Below, one piece after another: positions 1 through 11,000 of a stretch of 64,000 nucleotides of DNA (positions are counted from its first letter, which is position 1; each line of letters begins with the position of its first letter). Source of the DNA: Euleptes europaea (Eukaryota > Chordata > Lepidosauria > Squamata > Sphaerodactylidae); the NCBI RefSeq assembly GCF_029931775.1, contig NC_079312.1, forward strand, positions 59,958,333 to 60,022,332, in the 5' to 3' direction. Made by a program: the position numbers and the translations under genes. The notes beneath the pieces are model-generated. The model made no database searches and was not told where the DNA came from. It saw nothing but the letters and a program-made list of their open reading frames with translations.

Positions 1-185
1 TGTGGTGGAGGCCCCAAGGCTATCACTTTCACTTACATATGAGGCTCAACTTGTTTCATTCCTCAGTCAGGAGATTGCTCAAAACAATACTATTTTAGAG
101 GGTATTTGAATTCTGAAATATTAACTATTGTTGCTGGCTTACTTTTTTTATTTTACATTTTTATGATCAATCCTTTATGAGTGGT

Positions 186-287
186 TTAATACATTGATCA
201 CTGGTGCTTTTAAAATTTTTGCATTTGATATTTTATTGTAAGCCACTTGGAGGGCTGATCCTGAACAAAAAGTGGATTAAAATATTT
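186..287 (+). repeat. LINE 3'-tail-like fragment (CR1/L2 type)
   Basis: AT-rich stretch followed by a 'gtaagccacttggagggc' block and a short A-rich end. This is the usual form of 3' tails of CR1/L2-type LINEs in squamates ('gtaagccgcc...gggcgg...'). No coding part is seen. Bases 1-185 show nothing recognisable. Confidence 0.4.
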
Positions 288-686
288 AGGGTTGCCAACC
301 TCCAGGTGGGGCCTGAAGATCTCCTGGATATACAGCTGATCTCCAGATGAAAGAGATCAGATCTCTGGAGAAAATGGCTGCTTCAGAAGGTGAGAAAAAT
401 AGGGCTACACCAAGCAAACGAACAAAAAAGCCAGCTTTATTGACGTGCAAAGCTCCTTCGCATTTTATTGTATCTTCATCATGGGGATCAGAGTTCTTTT
501 GTGTTGAACCTTTCAACAGCAATTGAGTTCTGTTGAGTTAATATTAATTTTTTTGGTTTGCTTTGGAGGATGGACTACATGGCTTTATACTCTGCTGAGA
601 TACCTGCCCTCCCCAAACCTCATCCTCCCCAGGCTCCACCTCCAAAATCTCCAGGAATTTCTGACCTCACCGAGTTGACAACTCTA
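288..686 (+). repeat. Non-autonomous DNA-transposon-like element with 'agggttgccaacc' ends, interrupted
   Basis: The element starts agggttgccaacctccagg and ends in a diverged inverted copy (gttgacaactct). Its body has the 'gatctccag...ctggagaaaatggctgc...ggatggactacatgg...ctccccaaacc' layout that I recognise as a very common repeat in lizard genomes. I do not know its formal family name. A ~170 bp foreign stretch (about 387-560) splits the conserved 'atggctgcttTGGAGGATGGAC' segment. A small palindrome made of the same terminal motif occurs again inside the hAT copies at 54.06 and 57.26 kb. Confidence 0.55.
387..560 (-). repeat. ~170 bp insertion of unknown class inside the 288-686 element
   Basis: The host repeat resumes at about 561, so this stretch is an insertion; 'gctt' is present on both sides. 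Read on the minus strand it contains 'cctgatgaag' and later 'gtcaataaagctgg'. That order resembles the terminal repeats of Penelope-like elements, but there is no coding sequence to prove it. Confidence 0.35.
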
Positions 687-930
687 AATTAAATCTGACT
701 AATATTAATGGATGGTTGGAAGTGCAAAAAAACAACGGATAGTAGTTATTTGGGATTAATTAAAATAGAGGAAATTGTTTGCCTCTATAAAGAGAAGTAT
801 CAGAATAGAGCAGAGAGAGAAGCATGACTCAGTGCAGGTCAGGACTAAATGCCATGACTTTCAAGTCCTTTCTAAACCGGTACTAATGGTGCTTGGTTTG
901 TTTCAGGAGTGTATGCTCCCTCTGTCATTC

Positions 931-1094
931 ATGCATGGGAGGTTTTGCCTTGGATTTGCTGCACTCTCGATGCACATTTCCCCCATCCAAATTCTTAAAA
1001 CTCAAAATAAGCCCCCATGTAGAGTTTTGAGAATTCGGATGGGGCAAATGTGCATCGAGAGAGCGGCAGATCCAAGGCCAAACCTCCCGGGCAT
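931..1094. repeat. Long palindrome (73-bp arms, 18-bp loop), MITE-like
   Basis: Bases 931-1003 and 1022-1094 are near-perfect reverse complements (for example 'ggattTGctgcactctcga' against 'cgagagagcggcagatcc'), separated by 18 bases. Transcribed, it would fold into one long hairpin. Such palindromes are typical of fold-back MITEs; I see no clear target duplication. It lies about 600 bp upstream of the DENND6A start codon. Confidence 0.75.
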
Positions 1095-1166
1095 ACACAA
1101 ACAGATATACAAACACCTTGCTTTGTGTGTGTGCGCCTGACATATCGATCCTTTATGCTTTCCCCG

Positions 1167-1381
1167 CCCTGACCTAGCCCAGGCTAGCCTGATCTCGTCA
1201 GATCTCAGAAGCTAAGCAGGGTCAGCTCTGGTTAGTATTTGGATGCGAGACCACCAAGGAATACCAGGGTTGCTGTGCAGAGGAAGGCAATGGCAAACCA
1301 CCTCTGTTAAGACTCTTGCCATGAAAACCCCAAAAGGAGTCGCTATAAGTCGGCTGCGACTTGACGGCACTTTACACACAC
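1167..1381 (+). repeat. 5S rRNA-derived SINE, copy 1
   Basis: The head is 5S rRNA-like ('gatctcgtcagatctcagaa', 'gctaagcagggtcag', 'gttagtatttggatg', 'gagaccacc') and so retains the internal 5S-type pol III promoter regions. The body has 'ggcaatggcaaaccacctct'. The tail 'tcgctataagtcggctgcga' plus 'acttgacggcactttacac' is Bov-B-like. It is a retroposed SINE of the 5S-Sauria kind, not a 5S gene. It ends only ~110 bp before the DENND6A CpG island. Confidence 0.9.
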
Positions 1382-1489
1382 GCTTTCCCCAACAGCTGCG
1401 GCATGTTTCTTTCCCCTCTCTTCGGTTTCGCCCCTTCCTTTCCCCCACCCCCTCCGCTGCCCGTTTGGACTCTCCCATCTCCCTCCTCT

Positions 1490-2000
1490 AGGGCTGCTTT
1501 GGATTCTCCCATGCTGAAAGGAGAGGGGGGGCGGGAAGCGGCAGCAGCGGCCCCAGAGACGTGCGTCATGAGGTTTCCCTCCCTTTCGGGTTAGCGAGCG
1601 GGCCGGCTCTCGAGCCGCCGCAGGAGAGGGCGAGAGGGGGGTTTTGGCCCGGGGGGACGAGAGGGCCGCCGCCCCGCCCCGCCGCCGCTGCCATGTCCTT
1701 GCGGAAGCAGGGCGAAGGCGACGGCGGACCCGCGAGGCCGGCGGCTTCCCCGGAGGCGCCCGAGGGTCGCGCGCCGGGTGGCTGCTCGCCCCTGCTGCCC
1801 TGGGACCGCTTCTCGGCCTGGTTGCACTGCGTGTGCGTGGTGGGCTTCGACCTGGAGCTCGGGCAAGCCGTGGAGGTGAGCGGCGGGGGAAGCCGGCAGC
1901 CTCTGGCGCGGAGGTGGCGGGGCTCTGCGAGGGCACGGGCTCGGCTTCCTGGGCGGGAGGGCGGGGTGGGGGTGGGGCAGGGTCTTGGGAAACGTCGTCC
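1490..2000 (+). promoter_or_regulatory. CpG-island promoter of DENND6A
   Basis: GC- and CpG-rich block around the first exon with no TATA box. The transcription start is probably between about 1500 and 1690. A CRE-like TGCGTCA lies at 1562-1568. It is flanked closely on both sides by 5S-derived SINEs (1167-1381 and 2091-2312), so the island is squeezed between two pol III-type elements. Confidence 0.7.
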
Positions 2001-5000
2001 CCAAGGAGGAACAAAGACCCTTTCCGGCTTCTGACCTGGTTGTGCTCCAGTGGGTGGCAGAGGAATAGTGGGGACCTCTGCCCCTTAGTGCCCTGACCTG
2101 GATGGCCCAGGCTAGCCTGACCTTGTCAGATCTCAGAAGCTAAGCAGGGTCAGCCCTGGTTAGTATTTGGATGGGAGACCACCAAGGAAGTCCAGGATTG
2201 CTGTGCAGAGGAAGGCACTGGCAAACCACCTCTGTTAGTCTCTTGCCATGAAAACCCCAAAAGGGGTCGCCATAAGTCGGCTGCGACTTGAAGGCACTTT
2301 ACACACACACACTGTTGTCCCTTAGTAGATGCTACATTCTCATTTTGTGCTCCGTCGGACCTCTATACCAGTGGTTCCCAACGTGGGGCACATGCCCCAC
2401 AGGGGGGCAATTTGATTTTTAAGGGGGGCAATTCGAGAATGAGTTATTAACAGTGAATTTTTTTGCATGTCTTATGGTTCTAGGGGCCTCGTATACAGTA
2501 TATAAATATATATTGGAATAGGAGTTCACTTTTTTCACATGGAGTTACAGGGCAATCCTAAACAGAGTTAGACCCTTCTAAGGCCATGATTTCATTGGAC
2601 ATAATTAGAAGAATGAAACTTTGCTTAAGATGGCACTGTTAAATTCATAACCAATGTACGTCAGTCCCTCCATTAGTATGTGTCGAGGACGGTCTTCTGA
2701 TTTTTCTGGCTGCAATTATTCTGGATTACATATGGACAGTTGCGGAACATATAATCTTTGTGATTTGGTCTATCATGCTAGTATACAGAGCTTTCCAAGC
2801 TATAATACTACAGTATTGTTAGTGCCGCACTTTGGTTTTCTGTCTGCATGAAAAACTCCTAGAACTCCAGTCATGCAAGACGTACTTAATTTATTACAAT
2901 TAGCCCAAGCATTTGACTCTGGGGAGAAAATACCTAGTAAAAGAAACTATATACAATATTCTTGGGCTCTTGAAAGTTATTGCTAGTAGATGTAATTCTG
3001 TTGCAACTGTGCTAAATATGATAAAGTGATTAATGAGACTGTAGTTCAAAGGTCCGAATGTATCAATGCAACAGGCTTTTTTACTGTAGGCTCCTAAGGA
3101 AAGGAAGCATACGGTTGTTGTTTTTCTCAAAGTAACATTTGATTGATTCTAGATGTCTGTGTATATGTTTTGTTTTAAAATCTCAAATAGCAGCAGTTTA
3201 ACTCTACTTAAAACAGCCAGTGTGGTGTGATAGCTAAAACGTTGCATTTGCAGGATTACAATTTCTGCTCAGCCTTAAATGCGAAGTGGCCCTGTGGTAG
3301 AGTTGGGTATCATCTGAAATCAGGAGGAGGTTGGGACTGGGAAGGGTAGCCATGAAGGAGCTAGAAAAGATTAAGTGTAAGGATGTGTCACTGGCAACCA
3401 AGATCCAGTTAAGTCATGCCATAGTATACCCTTTTACTATGTATGGGTGTGAAAGTTGGACAATGAAGAAAGCTGACAGGAACAAAGTCGATTCCTTTGA
3501 AATGTGGTGTTGGAAGAAAGTGTTAGGAATACTGTGGACCGCCCCCCCCCCAAAAAAAAGTCGGGTTTAGATCAAATCAAACCTGAGCTGTCCCTAGAAA
3601 CTAAAATGACTAAAGTGAGGCTATTGTACTTTGGTCACATTATGAGAAGACAACAGTCGCTGGAAAAGACGGCAATGCTAGGAAAAGTTGAAGGCAGCTG
3701 GAAAAGAGGAAGACTCAACATGAGATGGATTGACTCAATCAAGGAAGCCACAGCCCTCAGTTTGCAAGGCTGTTAATGATAGGATGTTTTGGAGGACAGT
3801 GATTCATGGGGTCGCCATGTTTCAGAAGTGACTTGATGGCACTTAACACACACATATCATCTGAATAAATTCGCTTCACATTCCTGGATGATCTCGCCTA
3901 GCAGTTTCATCTAGAGGTTGAGCAGCATGGAGGACATCTCTTCCTCTTCCCATATTGTATTCTGATTTCATTCACCACTGCAGGTTGCTATAATCATACT
4001 TTGCCTAATAACTGACATCATGGCAATGCTTGTTAGTGCTTAACTCCAAGTCATAGCTTGAAGCAATGTTTTGCATAGTTGGACAGTATAGTTTGGAGGA
4101 CAGCATAATTGTTATTACTTGATTTTGATGCCCTGGCAAACTGTGGTTTGGAGGATTGTCCATACTGAGCCATACTATCATCAGTTTAAAGTAAATAACA
4201 AAATGTAAACTGATATGGCTTTAAACAGTTTTCTAGTGTGCCTTACATTTCCTAAAGTAATATACCATGGGTGAAGGCAACATATTACGATTGATCAATC
4301 TTCAAGTGAATAAAAAGCCTAGAATAAATGGTGTCGTGCAAGTCATATGCTCGCAGAGTGATTCATGGAGCTTGTTCCTGGTGTTCCCACCACCTGGCTT
4401 CTCCCTCTCTGCACTACATTGTATACTGAACTCTGCTCGAAAAAGCTGTCTGCAATGTGAATGTGAGTTTGTGGATCAAGGAAAAAAGCACTGTTGTATG
4501 AATGCAAATCTCACAAAGTTGTAAATTAATCCAGTCTTCTCTGGATTTGGGTTACTGACTAAAAATGCACACTCCCCCTGTTGTTTGAGAGCACTATGGA
4601 CATCTCTTGCACTGCTTGGAATCTTAGCAGATCACTTTGTAAAATTGATTTATCTTTTTTACTAACCATTGGCAATTTTATCCTGTGCAGGTAGTATACC
4701 CTCAACATGCAAAGCTCACAGATAAAGAGGTGAGTAGACATTTATAAACACCTTTTTAAATAACCTCTCCAAAAAGTGCCCATTTCCTACTAAAATATAA
4801 CTTCTGTTTTTCTCCCCTAGAAAACCAATATTTGCTATTTGTCTTTCCCAGATTCCAATTCAGGTAATTATTTCCTAGATGCGCACACTGAGGTAATATC
4901 TAAACAATATACTTCTATTTAAGATTGTACTTTACCAATAGTAAGATGTGATAGATTTTGTATTTTTGTTGTTTGTCATTGCCTGTGCAATTCAAAAGAC

Positions 5001-8000
5001 TTCTGAAACAATCATGAAGTCTTACAGAGCTGGGCAGAATTAAGCTAAGATTCATAGCCCATGCCTTTAATTTTCCAGTCATGACACGTTCATGCAAAAC
5101 TTGTGTTGTTCAACTTGAGCTATGACATAGTAGAAAGGAAATTCTGTAAAACGTAAAGGGCAATTTATTTGCTGGGAATAACAATTGCCTGGTGGGTGGG
5201 ATTTGGAAGAGCATCTTTCTTAAATCCGGCAGAATGCAAAATTATTCCTGCACCTTCCTTCAAATTTTAAAATAGCCATTCCCAGAGACAATTTATGGAG
5301 GACCTGTGAGTCTCAGGTGCTCTCGGAAATATCTCAAGCCTCTTCCCTGAATGTTTAGCCCCCTCTTTAAAAATAAGAATAAGTTTCTAGCTCTTTTGCT
5401 TGTGGAGGTCCAAAGACAAGCATGTTATAAAGTTATTCCCAAGATCTTGGGGGAATACAAGTGGAGTACAAGTGGAGGACCCACCAAGACTTGCAAGGGA
5501 GATCTCATTTTGCTCTCCGCCACTGCTTCCCCTTTCCGTTCACTGAAAACCCTATAGTGCCTCCCTTCTACTATTACCTTCTCTCCTTCCTATGTACTAG
5601 CCAGCCAACCTTTATCTCCCCGCCCCCCCCCCCCCCCGTCTTCAGGTTTTCTACCTTCCCACCATCAGGAAAACTATGGTTGAGTTTCTCAGCAGTGGCA
5701 GTTGGGCCAGGCCCAGTTACAAGGTGGGGAACCCGTAAGGGCTGGGCAGGGTGTCTCACTGATTATTATTTTTTGCTGAGATAATATACTGATTTTGAGT
5801 GGCAGTGAGATGATTGCTAAGATTGATTAGTATTATTTTTCATGCCAGATAGAGTCCACCATAATAAGAATGTACTTCCAGACAATTGTGGGTTATTGAA
5901 GGTTTTGTTTTGTTTTGGTAATGATTGTATCCCAATTGATGATGGTGTTAATTGTTTAGACAAAATCAAACACTGATCAGACCTGATCAGTGATGGTCAC
6001 CACTACTAGTTTTACTCCTACCATCATTCTGATGTATGATAAGTAATACACTTTATATAAAATACTAAATAGTCCTTTTCTAGTTGCCATACTGTGATTT
6101 ATCAAGTAACTTGCTCTAGTTTTTGTTACTTCATGGTGGCCCCAAGACTTGACCATGCAAACCCCAGTCTACTGGCAACTTCTTATGTAGCTGAAAAACT
6201 TGTCCATATTTCTTCCTTTTTATGTTACTTGGTTCTGTTTTGCCAACACATCAGTTCAAGAGCCTGTTAATTAAAATGCTGATGCCTCTGCCTACTTAAA
6301 AGCAGCACATGCTTTTCTGTTGTTGTTTTGGAGACACTGTACCTGTATACCATCAACATACTACAGTAGCACTTTTAGAAGATCTGTAAAATGAAACTAA
6401 ATTTATTGTGCTTGGAGCATGAGTAGATGGTAAAGGTCAAGTGAACAAGAGAGGCAAATAACAAGGAACATGTTCAAATTTTTGATAGCTCATTTGTACA
6501 AAAACAAGGGAAGATATGCACTGAAAACATACAATGACATCTATACTTAAATCTATTGATCATAGGGACAAACTGCAGCTAATGGACATGTAGTTTTACT
6601 ACTTCTGATTGTAGCTTTGGAAAGTACTGTCTAAAAAGCACCCTTAACTTCTCCATTGCTGTCAGAAACAATAATAAAATTAAGCACTTTAAAATCCCAT
6701 TGGTTTTGATACACGTAATTTAAGCACATGCTTAACTATCTCATTGAAGTTAATGGGACTGAAGTGTTTAACTCTGGCTGGATTGTGTCCAATATTTCTT
6801 TGCAGGTTTTAAAGTGCTTTCCAGCTATAGCTCTTTTTATAGATACATCTTCAGCCCTGGATCCGTCTTAAAAACTTAATACATATGTTATATACATTAT
6901 ATCTTCATACATGTAGTATATCTTCAACCCTTGATCTCTCTTACAAACTTTATGAGCAAAAAATTCTGAAAGCCTCATTAAAATGAAAATGTTGTAGATT
7001 TGCAGCACAGCATTTCCATAAGACAGCATTTCCCCCCACCACGTTACTATGCAAATTTCTGCAATATTTTCAACATTTATTGAATGTTGTCACAGTTGTT
7101 TTTGGGCAACTGCAAATTCTCCATATAGTCTGTTGCCTAAATCACAAATGCATTGCCTTCTCACCAGAGTATTTTATGCAGGTCCGAAAAAGTACTGTCC
7201 AAAATAATACAAGTTTTTGGGGATGTTTTAAAGTGGTTATGCTGAGGCTATACTTATCATCAGCAGGTTGGTTACCACTCACATTTCTGGTCACAGATAT
7301 CCAACCTGCTAGGAATATATTTTCTTTCTTGCTGCTGTATAGCTACAAATCATTGCTACCAATCTTAGTAATATTCTCACGGTCATTCTGAATCAACATT
7401 TTTTCCACATTGTCTCCAGATGTACCTTGACAATTTTGCCATTTTGTTTCCATTTTTATAGTAGAATATGCATATAGCTGGTGTAACTGTCAAAGGACAT
7501 ATGATGGTCAGCTTGTGACTCTGATTCCACAAGTTGCTTCAACAAGATTTTTTTTGCACTGTAGATAACAGCAGAAGGGGCTGTGAACTTAGTTATGAAC
7601 TCATGTTCAGCTTCCAGGTCAATTAGATCAAAGGGGTAGAGAAGTCAAATACACATTTCCTTGTGCACTGGAGTGACCTTATCAAATACATTAGACAGGA
7701 ATTGTGGCACTTTTGCCCAAAAGGGTTGGCGACTTCTGTTTCCAGATTTTGGTCATTACTTCATAACTGATGATCTTTTGGTTCTACTAGAGGCACATGT
7801 TCAATTTAGGAACATGCTGGTTATAGCAAGCAATTTAGGATGGGATGGGTGGCACAGAGCTGTGAAGTGCCTTCAAGTCGCAGCCGACTTACAGTGACCC
7901 CTTTTTGGGGTTTTCATGGCAAGAGACTAACAGAGGTGGTTTGCCAGTGCCTTCCTCTGGACAGCAACCCTGGTATTCCTTGGTGGTCTCCCATCCAAAT

Positions 8001-11000
8001 ACTAACCAGGGCTGACCCTGCTTAGCTTCTGAGATCTGACGAGATCAGGCTAGCCTGGGCCATCTAGGTCAGGGTGGCCCAGAGCTACACAGACCTAAAT
8101 ATAGAAAGTCAAACATGTTTTAAATTATTTGCATTTAAAATGTTTAATAAAATGAATATTTTAATTAAATAAGTGCTAAATGCGTGGCAGTCATCTAAGT
8201 GCCTTTGCGCTCTTTGGTCAGAATACCACAAGCCTGTAGCAGGTTTTCTTCTTAGTGAGCCTTTAGATAGGGGAGTGCTTGCCTGCTTTCCTTTATACTT
8301 CTGTAAGTAAAAGGGCTAGAGGCTTACTGTTTAACTAAGCATTGCTGATAATATGATTAAACTTGCTGAATACATAATACTCCTTGCTTTGCTTCTGAAG
8401 AGTAATGGAAAATGTAGAAAAGGCATGCTTATTAATTTGAACCACTGGCAAGCCACAGCAGAAATAGACAGGTTTTTCATATTGCTGTTTGTAAGAAGCT
8501 TACACATTATTCTAGCTGCTTTTTTTGATTGATTTTTCATAGCTACTGAATCTAGAATAAGGTTTGTCAGACACAAATTTGACATTTTCTGACCATTGTT
8601 CTGAGGAAATAACTACAGCTGCTTGCTTTCACTCTCACTCGATTTGAGCTGGCACTCAACAAATTAGAGATGATGATTCCTGCAAGTCACTTGTGTGAAA
8701 GCTTTTGTTGCACAGATGGCAGTTGAAATTTAACAGACAACGCTGGTTGCAGTAGCTCATGTGGATCCTTTGCTGAGGCCAGAAGGTAAGTATGGAGACG
8801 GGAGAGTCAGCCATGCTGTATTAACACTGTTCTGTTGAAACAACAGAACTAAGGCAGCCACTCTTAATGGCTCTCTTTTAAGCCAGGATTAGCCGCTCTC
8901 ATACTACTGCCATTCCCTGGTACCAGCTGCTTGTTCCCATTTTGCTTTAACCTTTACAGCAGAGGACAGGGAAGAAGCTGTGTTAGAGTGAATTATTCTA
9001 TGTCTCATACATACGCCATCTCTTTCTCTGTACATATCGTGTTCTTGCACTTTCAGTTTGTGCCCAGAGAGAGGAAAGGGATTGCATTTGCAGCAGCCGT
9101 AGTGCGTTGCCATGTTCTTCTAGCAGGAAAACAAATCAGCATGCTATGGCTGCTCCAGTATGGGTGCTCTGTCTCTTATCCTCTGACAGAAAACAGAGCA
9201 CAGATGCAGCAACCATAGCATACTACTGGGCCAGATGGAGCACTTAACCACAAACATAGAAGTCATAGAGCCGTTTTTGGTCTTCTAGAGGTATTTTGTA
9301 CTTGCTAGAGGCAGCCAGACTACTGCTTGTTTACAAGATGTTGCTTAACAGAATTTCATTAGATATTTTTCAAAATCAATATAACTATTTTGTTCTTTTC
9401 CTTTTTGGCTTAGGTTGCCTTGGAGACACACAATTTTGTTTTAGATTCCGGCAATCTTCTAGCAGAAAGCTCTCATGGCATTGTCTTCTAGACCAGTTTG
9501 ACAGAGACCTTCCCATTTATTTAAAGGTTGGGAAAGAGGCCTTTTTTTGCCTATTTGAACACGTGACATTTCCAGTATGCTTATGTTTCATTGAAGGAAG
9601 TAATTATTATTGTGCTGATGTCTTCATCATTGAAATATGAGGTTCATTCTGCAACCAGCTCTTCAGAGGGTGTAGCCTACCAAATTGCGGTATTGTAGCC
9701 CATAATGTGACTAACAAAATTGCAAAATGTTCAAATGATTAAAGTCTTAATTAAATGTTGTGCCTTCGGAATTTGGTTTGTTAAACTTCTTCTCTGATGA
9801 GGGTGGAGTCCAGGGCCAGTGTGCCTTCCAGCTCCCATTCTGAGCCAGGCTTTGGTCAGACCTTAGTTCACAGAGAAGAGGGGCTTTATCTCACCTAGAG
9901 CTCTCTCTTTCCTGCCTCATGCCTTTTCCCAAGCTGTGTGGAAGACGCCTGGCTCTTCCTCCCCAGCCCTTCCTAAGCTGGCCTATAAAAGGACTGCCTG
10001 AAGGTGGGGTGTTCCTGGGCTCCTGCAATCCCCAGGTGTCTGAGGTAGAACTTCAGGGAGTTACAGGGCCCACTACCTATGGGCTCTCCTACTGGGCCTC
10101 CTCCCTGTCCTGGCTGGGGCCTATGAGGGGCTGATGTTGGCCTCTCCTGCATCCTGCTCTTTGGGCACAGCTCACTGGCCAAGCCCTGTCCTCTTGGGGA
10201 GCTGCATTGCAGGCCTGACTGGATTGACTGTGAATTCCTTGGCAGCCTCTTCCTCAGTCCCCTCCTCCCTGCCTACCAGCCGCAGCCAGGGCTCCGGCTA
10301 CCTCCTGCCCAGCCTGCCTGCTGTTGGCACACCCTTTGCCGGCTCTAGAGGCCTGCCAGCCCCTACCGCCAGTAGCTTCCTTGGCACCTGTATGTTCACA
10401 AGCACAAGGGCCAACCCCAAACAGGTTTTAAATGTTTCTTGATTTTTATGTGTAATCTCAAGAATAAATAATTGATTCTTTAAACTTTCTACCATGTCTG
10501 TAAAGTTTGCAGTATTACATAGTTTTGCTGTTGAAAACTGAAATTTTTGTTTCCTTTACAGAAGGATCCTGCATATTATTATGGCTACGTATATTTCAGA
10601 CAAGTCCAAGACAAAACGTTAAAAAGAGGCTATTTCCAGAAGGTAATTTATTTTGGAAGGTAAAATACAAAATGCACTTATATAGTATGCAAAGTGTGGT
10701 ATGAAAGTATATTTACATAGGGATGTGCCACGTGTAACAACAAACGGTAGTTTGCCATCATGGGAATAAGCATGGTAAATCATCGGTACAAGAATGAGCT
10801 TGGGGAATCCTTAGGCTCAGCTTGAACATTCTCTTTGCATTCATTCTCCTCTTGTGCATGGCTAGGAAATTAAAATCTTCTGCAGCAATCCATAGTTTGT
10901 TGTTTCAAAACTGGTTTGTTCTCTACCACCAAACCCATGGAATATTCCTGGTTTTGAGATCAGAGAACAAACAATAGTCTGTGATTCAGATGTGGCAGGA

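Noticed and set aside
1167-8075. 5S rRNA genes
   Set aside because: The 5S-like stretches carry a foreign body and Bov-B-like tail and lack proper 5S 3' ends and terminators, so they are SINEs.
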